A stretch of DNA of 64,000 nt, taken from contig JADNRY010000013.1 in the NCBI GenBank assembly GCA_015501585.1, positions 581,723-645,722 of the forward strand. Reading direction: 5' to 3'. A program made the position numbers and the translations under genes. Source of the DNA: Rhodocollybia butyracea (taxonomy: Eukaryota; Basidiomycota; Agaricomycetes; Agaricales; Omphalotaceae). Shown piece after piece: positions 48,292 to 60,708 of the stretch (position 1 is the first letter of the stretch; every line of letters begins with the position of its first letter). The notes beneath the pieces were generated by a model. That model was not told where the DNA came from. It saw only the letters and a list, made by a program, of their open reading frames with translations, and did not search any database.

Positions 48292-49479
48292 AGACCATCG
48301 TTGGTGTCTGTTTATTATCTATACTTTATTTTATCGTTGTACTCCACCATCTTGATTATCTCGTTCAACGTTGGCTTTCTAGCTGACTCGTCTCTTATGA
48401 CTTGATGTCTTTCACGATCACGGCCTTTCTCTACCCTACATCTTTTGCTTTTTGCGTTGCGCGTTACTATACTCAGACTTGTTTCCAATGTATAATGTAT
48501 ATCGATACCTACGTATCCCCATACTGTATCAATTACACCGTGCAAGTATTGTTCGGTTTTAGATGTAAGGCATGTATAAAGGGACGTCGTTCTATTTCGG
48601 AGAATCGAACAGCAACGAGAACCAGATATTGTCATTGCGATGCAATGCATATGTAGCCTGTCCCGGAAAATTATCCTCAAACTTTAGGAGATTCCTTTCT
48701 TGGTCTGACTCTTGGTATGGTTTCTGTCACGAAGGCTGCGGAGTAGCCTCCATATGTTCCAAAGAATCAGCCCTGCCAGGACTCACTGAACTTCGCATCA
48801 GGCGCAGGCGACTTCTTAGTCCCAAGGTCCAACATCGGCCGCAGGGATGGACCCAAGGAATTTTCGCGACAGCCGCTACGAATGTCAAGACGTCAAAGCT
48901 GTACATATCACTTAATCTAACGACAAGTAAAGGACTGAAAGAAGCATTTACTAAAGTTTTAATAACAAAAACGATCGGCGACGTAGGAAGACAAGATATC
49001 GAAACAGGAGGTAGGGGTGGGCCTGTTGTGTCGTCGCCAAGCTCTCTGTGGCCTAGTGAAAATATATTGCACGACGCGTTTCGGCTGAGCTGGCTTGGAG
49101 AGGAACGCGTTTGCACGTCCTGTTAAGAATTGCAGGTTTTACTAGTATCTTGTAGTACTGAAATCTGCACCTACGTATGGTGCTGGGTGGCAGAGCTTGA
49201 ATTTCATCACGAGTCTGCCAACTTTCAGGGCGGAAATTTGGCCAGAGTGGATCACAATGCCGCATTAGAGATTTATCCCCTGAGTCGGAATATCAGTGAC
49301 GCGGCCGTTCACAAGTACTATTGCCACTGAGTGCATTTTGGAGCTGAGGATATCAATCAAGTATTGGCAGTGAACAAAGTTTTCATAGAATCTCAGTCAC
49401 TGAAAAAGTACAAGCGTAGATAAGCACATTTTTGTGGTTGTACAGTCTACCCCCTTTGTGACTGATATAAAAAGGGATC
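48292..49479. other. 1.2-kb region without a supported gene
   Basis: Contains a 184-codon plus-strand frame (48572-49126) and an overlapping 129-codon minus-strand frame, neither with family features or good start context. It may hold a noncoding RNA or simply the 3' sides of two convergent genes. I see no RNA motif that I can name. Confidence 0.45.
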
Positions 49480-50817
49480 TCATACGGAAACAAGTAGTCT
49501 GTTTTCCGCCATGAACCATTCGGCGGTTGCATTCTCCACGTTGAATGGCCTCTGTCGTTTGAGCGTCAGAATTTTGCTAGTTGGATTTCCATCTTTACCC
49601 CCATCCGTCAAATCCGTGATGATGCTTGAGCCGTTTCCCGAACGAGCTACTAGCTCGGCATCAGAGAGGGAGAGATTAAGGTCCAAGGTAGGGTAATCAG
49701 GGATGGAGAAAATCAGACGACGAGGCTCAATGTCAAGATTGGAGAGAGAAATAATGTCCTTTTTCTAATCACAAATAATCAGCAAACCGGATCACAGCGT
49801 GGTTAATCAGACTTACCACAGGAGGGACTTGAATCTGTATTTGCAGGCGATCACTGTCGCTTCTAGACCATGACCACTTGGGGGCTTCGGCAGACGTGGC
49901 CATCCTAGCGGCCGGTAAAGTTTCATTCGAAGGTCCTTTCAGAATCCCCTTTGGCTTCTCGACAGTGAGACTGGCTTTAACTGTCGAACCAGAAGGATCG
50001 TTCGACAAAATTTCCTCGATGAGAGGCTTTTTCATTGAACGAGATTTACTGTCCATTTCCGCGGTCTTGGCTTCTGGGGATGCCAAGAGGGAAGGAATTG
50101 AGACCGTACGTGGCTGTAGTTTACCTTTAGCGGCAATATTTGGTGTTCCGATCTGGCGAGAGAGAACAAGTTGTGTCTGTGCCTCGATTCTCTGAAGCGA
50201 TAGCTCTGAGTTAAACATGTAATCAGCGCCACAAGAGCTTATACCTAGCAAAAGCTACCTACCAATGATGAAAAGCTTAAATTCGGGGTCTCTGAGAGTC
50301 CGCGATTTGACAGAGGTATGGAAAACGCAATCGAATACCAGGGACGGTTTTCCAGCTGTAAACGGGCATCAGCCATGAAGCCGGAGGACAGATACGCATA
50401 TCAGGTCTTGAAAAGATGGCGAGCGCAAACTTCGCTGGCCAAAAAGAAGAAACATAGCCATGATTCAGTGTACCTTTATCTGTATCGAGTCTGCCTTCGG
50501 AGACTATGACGGGTACAAACCAGCTATCTGGATTGTTCTCGTCTATTTCATCGCCGTTCATGGCGCGTTGTATGGCGATTTCGCTGCCTTCCGGAGGCGG
50601 GGGTACTCCGGTGTCGAAACAGACATTTACAAAGATTTTATAGCCTTTCGGAATAGGAATTGAGGTACTTTGGGGACTGGGAGATTGTTTCAAAGACGAG
50701 TGGGTATATGACACAGGGTGAACTGTAGCTGTTTTGATACAGAAAACCGGCCAACGGTTTGAGAGAAACGGAGACCATCGAGTTGCTGTTGTGCATTGGA
50801 TTATCACGTGACATCAT
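49480..50817 (-). CDS. PIH1: PIH1/Nop17-like protein (R2TP complex), N-terminal frame break
   Basis: PIH1 joins Rvb1/2 and Tah1 in the R2TP co-chaperone, which builds snoRNPs, RNA polymerase II and PIKK kinases. The PIH domain is seen as IPKGYKIFVNVCFDTGVPPP, SWFVPVIVSEGRLDTDKAGK (across an intron) and VFDCVFHTSVKSRTLRDPEF. The C-terminal CS-like domain reads ISLSNLDIEPRRLIFSIPDY with DLNLSLSDAELVARSG, and the protein ends AEWFMAENRLLVSV. At the N-terminus VSVSLKPLAGF is in one frame and CIKTATVHPVSYTH in the next; one extra base near 50744 separates them. The start at 50817 is tentative; MVSVSL at 50788 is an alternative. Confidence 0.8.
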
Positions 50818-50872
50818 CAAATTCGAGTGTGAGCGCTGTCCAATGCACGTTCGTAAGTTACTTACATCTTTG

Positions 50873-50924
50873 TGACTCGATCGCGCTCACTTTTTATAAA
50901 TCTGCTCCCATCTCAAGCGAGTCA
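50873..50924 (+). promoter_or_regulatory. General amino acid control sites around a TATA box (DAHP synthase promoter)
   Basis: TGACTC at 50873-50878 and its reverse GAGTCA at 50919-50924 flank TTTATAAA at about 50892-50899. TGACTC is the core site of Gcn4/Cpc1-type bZIP activators, which induce amino acid genes, including DAHP synthase, in fungi. The match to the downstream gene makes the call plausible. Confidence 0.6.
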
Positions 50925-51083
50925 GATTTCTCTTTGGTACTGCACGGATCGAAAACACTTGACCTCCGTTCATCTCGTTATACGTACCAGTACTATTTCC
51001 TATCACTTCGTTTCTCAAGATTCATACGAACCGCGATTCACGTTAATCCACTTCGCTTTTTCCCGCGCAATACTCCGATAAAA

Positions 51084-51137
51084 ATGGCCCAGCAGCAAGC
51101 TATAAAAGAGGGAAGCAATTTTAGGTTTCGTAAATAA
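51084..51137 (+). other. Upstream ORF before DAHP synthase
   Basis: A 17-codon reading frame (MAQQQAIKEGSNFRFRK) ends 17 nt before the DAHP synthase ATG. Its start context aaaATGG is favourable. If inside the transcript it would lower translation of the main frame or allow regulated reinitiation. Transcript start is unknown. Confidence 0.4.
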
Positions 51138-51154
51138 CTCCCCTCTTCAACACT

Positions 51155-52816
<1,662 letters not shown>

Positions 52817-54043
52817 TTATGACAAGTTGGTTTGAGCGATGGTTGTTGGAGAATGGCTCGCCGTTGTACTATTTTTCTTGCTGTATCCAAAATTAACACG
52901 TCATGGATACGATTACTCTGCCAATTTCTTATCTCTGAGTTAAGAAATGTACGTTGCTTTCTGTATTTATTACTTGCTTCGACATTCATAGACTACCCCA
53001 TCTTCATCTAATTTGGACTGCTTAATTGTAATCAAACCTTGTAAGGCCCAAGTTTCCGGCTCGAAGAATTGGTTCGCAGTTCGTTCTGTCATACTTTCTC
53101 CAAATTAAATGTCATGTCCGGGAATGCTGCAACTGCAAGTTAATCGGAGAGTTAGACACATCCCTGAACTCTTTTAAACCCTCTTGAACGTGTAAGCAGA
53201 AACAGAAGCGGAGGTTATCATGTCACAATGGCTACTTACTATGTCCAGGCGCCGGGCGGCATCCATTCTCGCCCCGGATCATACAGGTCCTGTAACACTC
53301 CCCCCGGCGTTGAATCATGGTAGAGAGACATGCTATGAGATAGGTGCGACTTGAGCTGAATGATATCATGCAAGTCATTCTCGGAATTGTGCAGTCGACA
53401 AAATGCTTGGGCCATGGGCCTGTATCAATGTGTTTGCGCCTCAACGCTCACCTTCTTTAAATTTTGACCTACGCCCCGACGAGTGGTTTAGCGTCGATGG
53501 ATTTGTCCCAAGAATGATCATTTGGGTAAGAGTTCTTGGGCATACTACTGTCATACAGTGACACTGTTGTACCAGTCCATCCTCCCACTCTCTAGTCAGA
53601 CCTCCATCCGATGCAGCCCAACGAACTTGGATGGGTTTCGACGAAGTTTGACATATATCGAAAAGTATTTATTGATGTCCTAATTCACACTACTGCACTA
53701 GCCAGAGCATACAAGGTACAAGGGTATATACTTAGCGCAGAAAATACTGAAGACAAATGTACACAGTACAATCACAAGTGATAAGATAGCACTAAACAAC
53801 GACGACTTCCAATAGAGAGTTAATAAAGTTAAGCGAGAGATCACAATATCAATAAGAAAAGAGGGAAATAGAGATAAAGACACGAAAAAAAAAATAGAAG
53901 TAATACATACAAATCATGATAGTCGTAGGAGATATTCGGATTCTGCGTGTGTTTAATCAACCTCGGAATCAACAATGTTTCAATGGTCCGATGTAGTTCC
54001 AGTGACCTTGAAGGTTCGGAGCTCCCATCTCCCGGCGGACGTA
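52817..54043. other. Region with a possible small plus-strand gene
   Basis: No secure gene. A plus-strand ATG at 53228 gives MATYYVQAPGGIHSRPGSYR then a stop; after a possible intron SPSLNFDLRPDEWFSVDGFV ends at a good GTAAG donor near 53526. These look coding but I cannot complete or name the gene. The right part (53700-54043) is AT-rich 3' flank of the SAP-domain gene. Confidence 0.3.
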
Positions 54044-55374
54044 CTATAGTCCGACCATGATAGCTTCTGCAAAGGAAAAATGCGAGACCAACACTGGCAG
54101 AAAGAACCCTCCATCTAAATCCAAGAACATCAACACTCTTGATCGTAGGGCTCGTACTGGACGTCAACGCGAGTGAACCATATACGGGGAATGAAATACG
54201 CAATCTGCGCCAGCGAGCTGGATGATGGATGCGGTAAGAGGGTCGAATGGAATAGAAAGTTTGGATTTCTCAGTTTGGACCTGAGTAATCTCTTCTTCCT
54301 CTTCTTCATCGTTCTGTTCACGTTCCCCACGAACAATGCGCGAAATCTCACGAGACTCGCTGAGAATCATTGAAGGCGCAGAAAGAGACCGTTGGAGGAG
54401 CCGGTTTGAAGCTTATTAGAATTTCCAGCAAGCAAAGGTATCAGTATTGTAGGGATAAACCAATGCATAAGGATGGTCCAGAACATGCGAGATTCGAACG
54501 TTGCGAGAGGTGGGTATGGAATTGTCACAGAAAGGAAGTTCCGCAAATGAGATGATCCTGACGGAGGAATGACGGTAGAAGGCGGTATTTCTGAGGCCGC
54601 AGGTGTCGAGGTGAAAGGAATATGCAAATATTGCCAAAGGGACGATAGACAAAACGATATATAGAAGCTGGGCTAGTGCAGCAACTGACCCAATAGTACG
54701 CGAGTCAGAAAGAAGCTGTGGGTAACTTGAGTGCTTAAAAACGTGAGCTATTAAACAATTAAACGTACAGTTCGAGTACTGAACAATACTTTGTTCACGT
54801 TTTGGATCGCAATTTCCTGTTTTTGTTTGGCGACTTGGAGTAGGCCATCGAAACGGGGAGTGGGGATGTGTTTCGACGATACTGCGCTCAAAGAATATCA
54901 GGAGGCTCACTGCTTGGAGATTCAGCAATGGCAAGGGAGGAACGTGTTCGCCTGCGGGGAGATTCATCCAGAGGGGATCTTGGGTTCTTCAGAAAGGCGA
55001 AACGTCCGAGAGGTCCTTTGCAGGCGTGGATTCAAATATAGGTTCCATGCTTACAATTCGGCGACCGCTAGAAACGTTCACTGTCCACTGTAGATCGTTT
55101 GCTAGCATACAATTAGTGATTAGTTTAAAATGATCAATAGCCAACTGTACAAACCTCAGCGGAGGTACACTTTCTTTCCTCTTTCGTCTCCCAAACAACC
55201 CCGCAAACTGAGGTTCTTCCTCGAGTTCGGCTTGGTGTTTGTCTAGGTGGTTTCTGAGGCGAGCATGCAGTTCTTCTTTAGTGCCCTCAGTCTTCAACCC
55301 TAGAGCAGTGGCTAGAGATTGAAGCTCGTTTTTTTTTTCTTGGGCTGAAGACTACCACTAAAGTTCGTCGGCAT
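54044..55374 (-). pseudogene. SAP-domain membrane protein with many frame breaks
   Basis: A SAP-like helix-loop-helix opens the protein (LQSLATALGLKTEGTKEELH then ARLRNHLDKHQ), followed by a basic patch (FGRRKRKES), a disordered segment (DLSDVS, LKNPRSPLDESPRRRTRSSL), an amphipathic helix (LLQVAKQKQEIAIQNVNKVL) and several hydrophobic segments (LLYIVLSIVPLAIFAY; FWTILMHWFIPTILIPLLAG; VLSASVGLAF). The type resembles nuclear-envelope or ER membrane proteins, but I do not recognise an orthologue. The frame breaks at least at the A10 run (T10 at 55329-55338), near 55004, near 54893, near 54628 and at a T5 run near 54089. Start ATG 55374; the end at 54044 assumes the last shift. Frames between breaks look undamaged. 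Confidence 0.5.
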
Positions 55375-55630
55375 TGTTAGGAGTAGATGAATACCAATAG
55401 GGGAAAGTAGTTGAAGTTGATAAACAAAGACGTTGAGGCACGTGAGCGATAGATGAGACACTAATCAGATCATGATCACGCATCAATTCTGCAACCGTAA
55501 CCGTCACTCTGATTATTCTTCTTTCCTTTCGTCCTTCACTTTTCCTCTCGTTGTAGTAGTCCTCTGGCAGGCTTTTCATTTCCAGCGCTGTATTGCAACC
55601 TTTTTTCTTTATCGCTCATTCACAAGAAAC

Positions 55631-56293
55631 ATGCTTGCTTTCGCCCCCACTCTGTCCCTGATGTTCTTGCTTGCTAGTCAAGGTTGGTAAATCCGCATAT
55701 TCTGGGCGCAATATCTAATTCCTTCTCAGTATCTGCCACCTTTCTTGTGCCTTTTAATGGGCAGAATATCAGCGCTACCCAAATGATTCCTTCTCCTTTT
55801 GCGTCCTTAGTCAATAGCACAGTATGTATCAGGCTTTTTGACCTGGCTTCCATTGAATCGAGTTTCTCTTCTAGTGCCAGGGCCAGTGCAACTCCGTCAA
55901 CAGTAACTTTACGCAATGTAATGATGATTCTGGATGTATCTGTGCCCAAGGGCTTGCCACCAGCTTTCTCCAGTGTGAGCAATGCATGTACGAAAATGTT
56001 ATTCAGGCAAATGTTCAGATGCCGGATGCCAAAACTGGATCTGCTGCTATGATCACTGGTACGAGACTTTTATTCCGCCCTTTTGTTTATCCCGATGAAT
56101 TTTTGTAGCTTACCAGACTGCATGCGGCTCTTCCGGCCAGCCTGTTCTCAAGAGTTTGTCTACTATGCATGTCCCTACCAGCGGCTGGGATGGGCCTTTT
56201 GGTCTCGGACTCAACTTAGTCGGTACTATCTTTAGTGTTGGGGCTGCATTTTTCTTGGGGATGTCTGGTCTCTTGTTATTGTCCAACATGTAG
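55631..56293 (+). CDS. Small secretory-pathway protein, probable membrane or GPI anchor
   Basis: Unrecognised fungal protein of about 155 residues. Signal peptide: MLAFAPTLSLMFLLASQ; mature part VSATFLVPFNGQNISATQMI with possible N-glycosylation sites, a Cys pair (NCEQCMYENV) reached by splicing out a GTAATG...CTCCAG intron, then ACGSSGQPVLKSLSTMHVPT and GWDGPFGLGLNL. The C-terminus is hydrophobic (VGTIFSVGAAFFLGMSGLLL) and ends right after, as in GPI-anchored or tail-anchored proteins. Four exons; the frame is intact. Confidence 0.65.
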
Positions 56294-57054
56294 GGTAGCG
56301 TTGAGGCGGTGTAACTCAGTTGTTTGTTGGCAATGTTGGGCAAGAGTGGGAATAATTTGACTGGATACTATCTGTTGTTGCGACGAATAGATCGGATGAA
56401 TGACCATGTTTCGTGCTTTGATTGGGTGAAGACGCTTATAAGAACCTTCCATGGCCAAGGCCAAGGCCAAAAGAGACTAACAGCTATAGTCTAGAAGTTG
56501 GACACAAATGATTCCAGGTACAAGGGCGGCGCAAAGCCATTCGTCATTCCAAGAATATAGCTGGCAGATACATGCGTAACAGTCAACGATACAGCAAAAA
56601 GTACGAAGATAAGTATTGGAGATCCACAATCCTTATGGAAAGGAGAGGGAAGGAGCATATTGTAAGATAGAGGGTCAATATATATATATATATAGATAAG
56701 GTACAACACTCGAAAGCGAATATGAGGATGGAAGGGAAAAAGTTACCATTTGATAGGCGTAAAACACTGAAAGGTTTGTACGAATGCAAATTCCAAAAAG
56801 ACTGCAGAGAAATGGTTCGAAGAATAAAATACTAAACCCGCCAGCCATACGGGCGGCGATGTGTTCCAACCAATCCAGCCAAAAAGATGAGACGAAGAAG
56901 AAAGGCCCAACGTCCAATGAGCTTATTAGATGTACCGGATATAATAGGGTTTCATGTTCACATATGCCTAAAAGCCAATGTCAGCCACGCGTGAAACGTC
57001 GGGTACTGTAGAGGGGCACTCACACAGGGATACAACAAAATAAAATCGAATAAT
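56294..57054. other. Intergenic, with a short TA microsatellite
   Basis: Convergent 3' sides of two genes. A (TA)n run of about 17 nt lies near 56679-56695. No coding evidence. Confidence 0.6.
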
Positions 57055-59013
57055 CTAAGAGTTTTCCAAGCTTGACCTGCGACTCTCGCCGATGATAGAG
57101 TTGGGCAAAGCGAACGCGGAAAGGGATTTAGTCTCCTCGCCATCCATCCTCCAGATATTGGCCAGCTTAGTCGAGTCCCCACTTGTGTGTCGCGAACGAG
57201 ACGTAACAGAGGTCCGCGACGGAGACACGGAATGATCATCGTATTCGTCAAATGACAAGTCTGCGGAGGACGTCGAAGACGGAGATAGGGTGGGCGACCG
57301 GACAATGTCCTGCAAGAAAGAAGGAAGAAAAGGCGCAGGCGTCGGTGCATGAAGCTGAAGTTGTTGTTGGAGCTGCTGCTGTAGCTGCTGAATCTGAAGT
57401 TGGTGATGAAGCTGCTGCTGCGGGGGCAAAGACAGTTTGGTTTGTGGCGTAGAATACACTGGTGAAGGGCGGCGGTAACCAGAAGTCTGGTAGATTGGAA
57501 GAGACCTTTGACTTTGATGCTGATGCATCATATACTGAGAGCCCAACTGGACTTGAGATTGAGAGCGATGAACGATGGGGCCCCGTGATTGTGGAGGTGA
57601 GATGTCAACAAACTGACGGCGGACCTGGGGGGAGTGACCGAATGCGCACGTAGAACTTGGTTACGCAAAGGCGCATGAGCAGGGTGCTGAAGAGGCGAAC
57701 GACCGTGTTGTTGGGCAAGAACAGAAGTCAACAGCGCGATGCGTTCTGCTTGTACAGCGGCGGAAATAGAATCGCCATTGCCCTCGGCATCTGTACGCCA
57801 ACGTCAAGTTAAATACGCTGGCTGTATGAGTAAAAAAAACCTCACAAGGGAAGCAGGTCTGACAGACTTTACGTCGGCGCCAGTTCAAGTAGTTACATTT
57901 GGTGCAGATCCAGTCACCAGGTTGCTATAAAGAAAGTGATTGTGATTGTAAATCAAGCTGAATCTGAATCACAGTGAAACAACGTACATGAGCGATCGGA
58001 CCCCGGTTCCCAGTGTTGAGGATGGGGGGCTGTCGTAATGTTAGTTTCTCGACGTGAATGGTATGCAGCAAGACTTACAGGGATACCCATGAGGCCATTC
58101 GGACGTATCTGGCCTTGTTCAGGGAACAGCTCATTATCTGGCCAATACATGATGCAGGGCAACAGAGGGTCAGCCGATATATTTTGGACGCGTCCCCCCA
58201 CAGCAAAAGCGCGACCCGACGGAGTAAGCAGTGGGTGTCCACTTTTCGACTGAGAAATTGAAGGGACTTTGACCTGCTGTGCAGCCTGAGTAGACGGGGT
58301 AGGTTGTGTTGCAGAGCACACAGAGCTAGGATGAACGGTAGATAGACTACTGGGAGAATTGGAGGAGGTAACAAAGCGCGGCGATAGAGGAGGGCGAGCT
58401 GTAGTCTGAGGATAGTTAGGAGACGTTGGGCTGTTGGTAGATCTAGAAGAGCCACAGCCGATACACTGTAGGTTGCGTCTACAAGGTAAGACATCGTTTA
58501 GCATGGTGGATGAAGGGGAAGAGCGGCAAGACTCACCCAAAGTTATGCGCGGCACAGTTCGGAGTGTTACTACATCTGTGTGAAAAAAAAAAAAATAGCG
58601 CTAGCATCAGCAAGTATAAAGGTGGAATTTTGATCTCGAATCGATCGAGACAAATTGGAAAAATGTGGTTCGGGAAAATGGACTCACATCCAATCACCGA
58701 GCCTAAAATTTGAACGCGGGTTTGGAGGGTTCGTAGAGATAGGAAAAGCACTTGAGTTGATTTCATGCACAGCAAGCTCGGTCGGGAGCTCAGAGCGCTG
58801 CTGTGAAAGCTGGAGCATCTGTGGACGACGAGGAATTGAATGAAGTTGTTGATGTGGCGGATTTATACTGATATCAGCCTTTGAGTTGAAGAGTCAGTAC
58901 GGCAGATACGTAAAATAGACAAAGACGAAACTTACCGATGGTAGCTGGAGTTGAAAACGGTTGAGCTTGTGGAAAGGTTCTAGGTCTGAATCAACGGCGG
59001 GAGAGATAGACAT
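57055..59013 (-). CDS. Protein with two RanBP2-type zinc fingers and Gln-rich tail
   Basis: Such fingers often bind single-stranded RNA or ubiquitin; the protein is probably an RNA-binding regulator. Finger 1 is spliced from three exons: GDWMCSNTPNCAAHNFGRN followed by LQCIGCGSS (W-x-C ... C-x2-C). Finger 2 reads GDWICTKCNYLNWRRRKVCQ then TCFPYAEGN. Between them is a Ser/Pro-rich linker. The C-terminal part is Gln-rich (QQQLHHQLQIQQLQQQLQQQ) and ends SSLENS. The start at 59013 (MSISPAVDSDLEPFHK) fits the first splice site. The frame changes at a G6 run (57627-57632; C6 on the coding strand), where one more C would join AHSVTPP to QVRRQFVDISPPQ. No close orthologue recalled. Confidence 0.72.
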
Positions 59014-59122
59014 TGTGGTCGGAGAAAGAGAAAGAAGAGCACAGGCCTGTAAAATAATATAAGCTCGGAATAATTTATCACGGTGGCCGCCGCTGGTTTT
59101 TTCGGCATATGCGCGTAGATTG

Positions 59123-59524
59123 ATGCGCCCCGAATTGCCGATCGATGGCTCACCTCTTCGTGTGTGTCAAATACTGCCCAAAGAGTCAAATGCCGAGACA
59201 TATGCTCATCTCGCGTCCACAGAGACTTGGGAATCGACCGAGCAATCTAGAGAAATAGAAATCAGCAACGAGCGCAATGTCACAAGTCCTGAAACAAACG
59301 CACTGATTCAGAGAGGAAAAAGGACGCCAAGAAAGCGTGTGGATTTGGTGGAAGATTGTAGAGCTACAAACGGGCATCAGCAACAAGACAACAAGAAAGC
59401 AAAAAGTCCAACTTTGACCACTCTTGACCGCGTCGTCAAAAAAGCATCAAAGACGTTGGGAAAGGCCATTTTGCGAGGAGAGAAAGATGGGGAAGAGCAG
59501 AGTGAGTCCGAGTTGGATATTTGA
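59123..59524 (+). CDS. Small hypothetical basic protein
   Basis: A 133-codon frame from the ATG at 59123 (MRPELPIDGSPLRVCQILPK) ending in an acidic tail SESELDI. It is rich in Lys/Arg/Thr/Glu (GKRTPRKRVDLVED, VVKKASKTLGKAILRG). Divergent from the zinc-finger gene with 109 nt between the starts. No known domain. Composition and context make a real gene likely, but nothing confirms it. Confidence 0.45.
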   Translation: MRPELPIDGSPLRVCQILPKESNAETYAHLASTETWESTEQSREIEISNERNVTSPETNALIQRGKRTPRKRVDLVEDCRATNGHQQQDNKKAKSPTLTTLDRVVKKASKTLGKAILRGEKDGEEQSESELDI

Positions 59525-60708
59525 GCGCAAGGCATATACTTTTTAAGTGATAATTGTGATGGCAGATCGTCGAATGTGCTCAAAAAGAAGCCTTGGTTTG
59601 AAACGTATTAAGCAGAAAAGGAGCAGGACAATGGAGGTATTCGTATTTTAAAAGCTGGTCCTGGTCCGAAGGGCCGTACTCGTTTGTCCCGCCATTAAAA
59701 TACCACATTCTGTCGTTATGCACTCGAAACAATCAAGTTTATCGGAAATAAAACACCTTGCATATTTGCAAATCTGGAAATTTTAGATCTTCCCAGCGTC
59801 TGTTAACCATTAAGTAATCCGTGCCTCGCGTCCAGTTGGAGACGAGGATCCACCAATAGACATAGACACTGACTTTTGATCTCCTACGAATCTCCTGCTC
59901 CCTCCTTCTCTGCCAACTAAACCCGGTACCGGAGCTTCCACTGCACCATGTTATCTCCGTGGACGCAGCCTCGTAGCTGCTCAGCGACTCCGAAAATCCG
60001 CTGCGCTTTCAAAACCGGTTACTGCATTATAATCTAACAAGCAATTAAAAAGTAGGGTATGGTAGCATGGCATTAAAGTAGCTGCTTAAGATTGAAAGCG
60101 TGTAATTGACCGATTAAAAAGAAACTCAATGAAGATACTTACTACAGTGACAGCACGAACAGCCCTAAGCCTATTCTGGGGCGAACTGAGTGAACCGTCA
60201 ATTTCTTGACCGTCACTCGGGCCCCATTCCCGGATGGTTACACATTAACAGCTATTAAGAGCCAGAGCAAACTTCCCAGACGGTGATAGTAAAGGGGTGA
60301 GCGAGGGTAATCGGGGAGGTAACGACACTGGAGAAAACGCATGGGGGTGCGGCGTCGCCCTTGAATCAACCCTTTTTGCATCCCGACGAAACGCGGACGA
60401 AAGAACTGATATGATGGCGGGGCGGCGAGTTGCTGAATGAGGCTCTAATGGTTCTGTTTGGTTCTATAATCCGTGGAACTCGGTCCACACAAGGTGACAA
60501 TCATACGCGCTCGATGAAGTCGGCGCCACAAAGCATTGGAATTTCTGTCAAAAGGAATAATGGGGCGGGAAGAGGGAGTGGCCCAAGGCCGACCCAAGCA
60601 CAAAACAACGCTAAGCGCTGGGTGATCAATGAAGGTGCGCAGGGTCGGTCGAGCCAAGGTGGACAGAGTTTGAAAGCTCTCGAGTACGAAGTCTCGGACT
60701 CCAACAAA
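59525..60708. other. 1.2-kb intergenic region
   Basis: No gene supported. Short open frames around 60430-60723 run opposite the end of the helicase and look like chance. No rRNA or tRNA signature recognised. Confidence 0.55.

Noticed and set aside
48727..49116. 129-codon minus-strand frame
   Set aside because: No domain, no ATG-supported gene structure, overlaps another open frame in an empty region.
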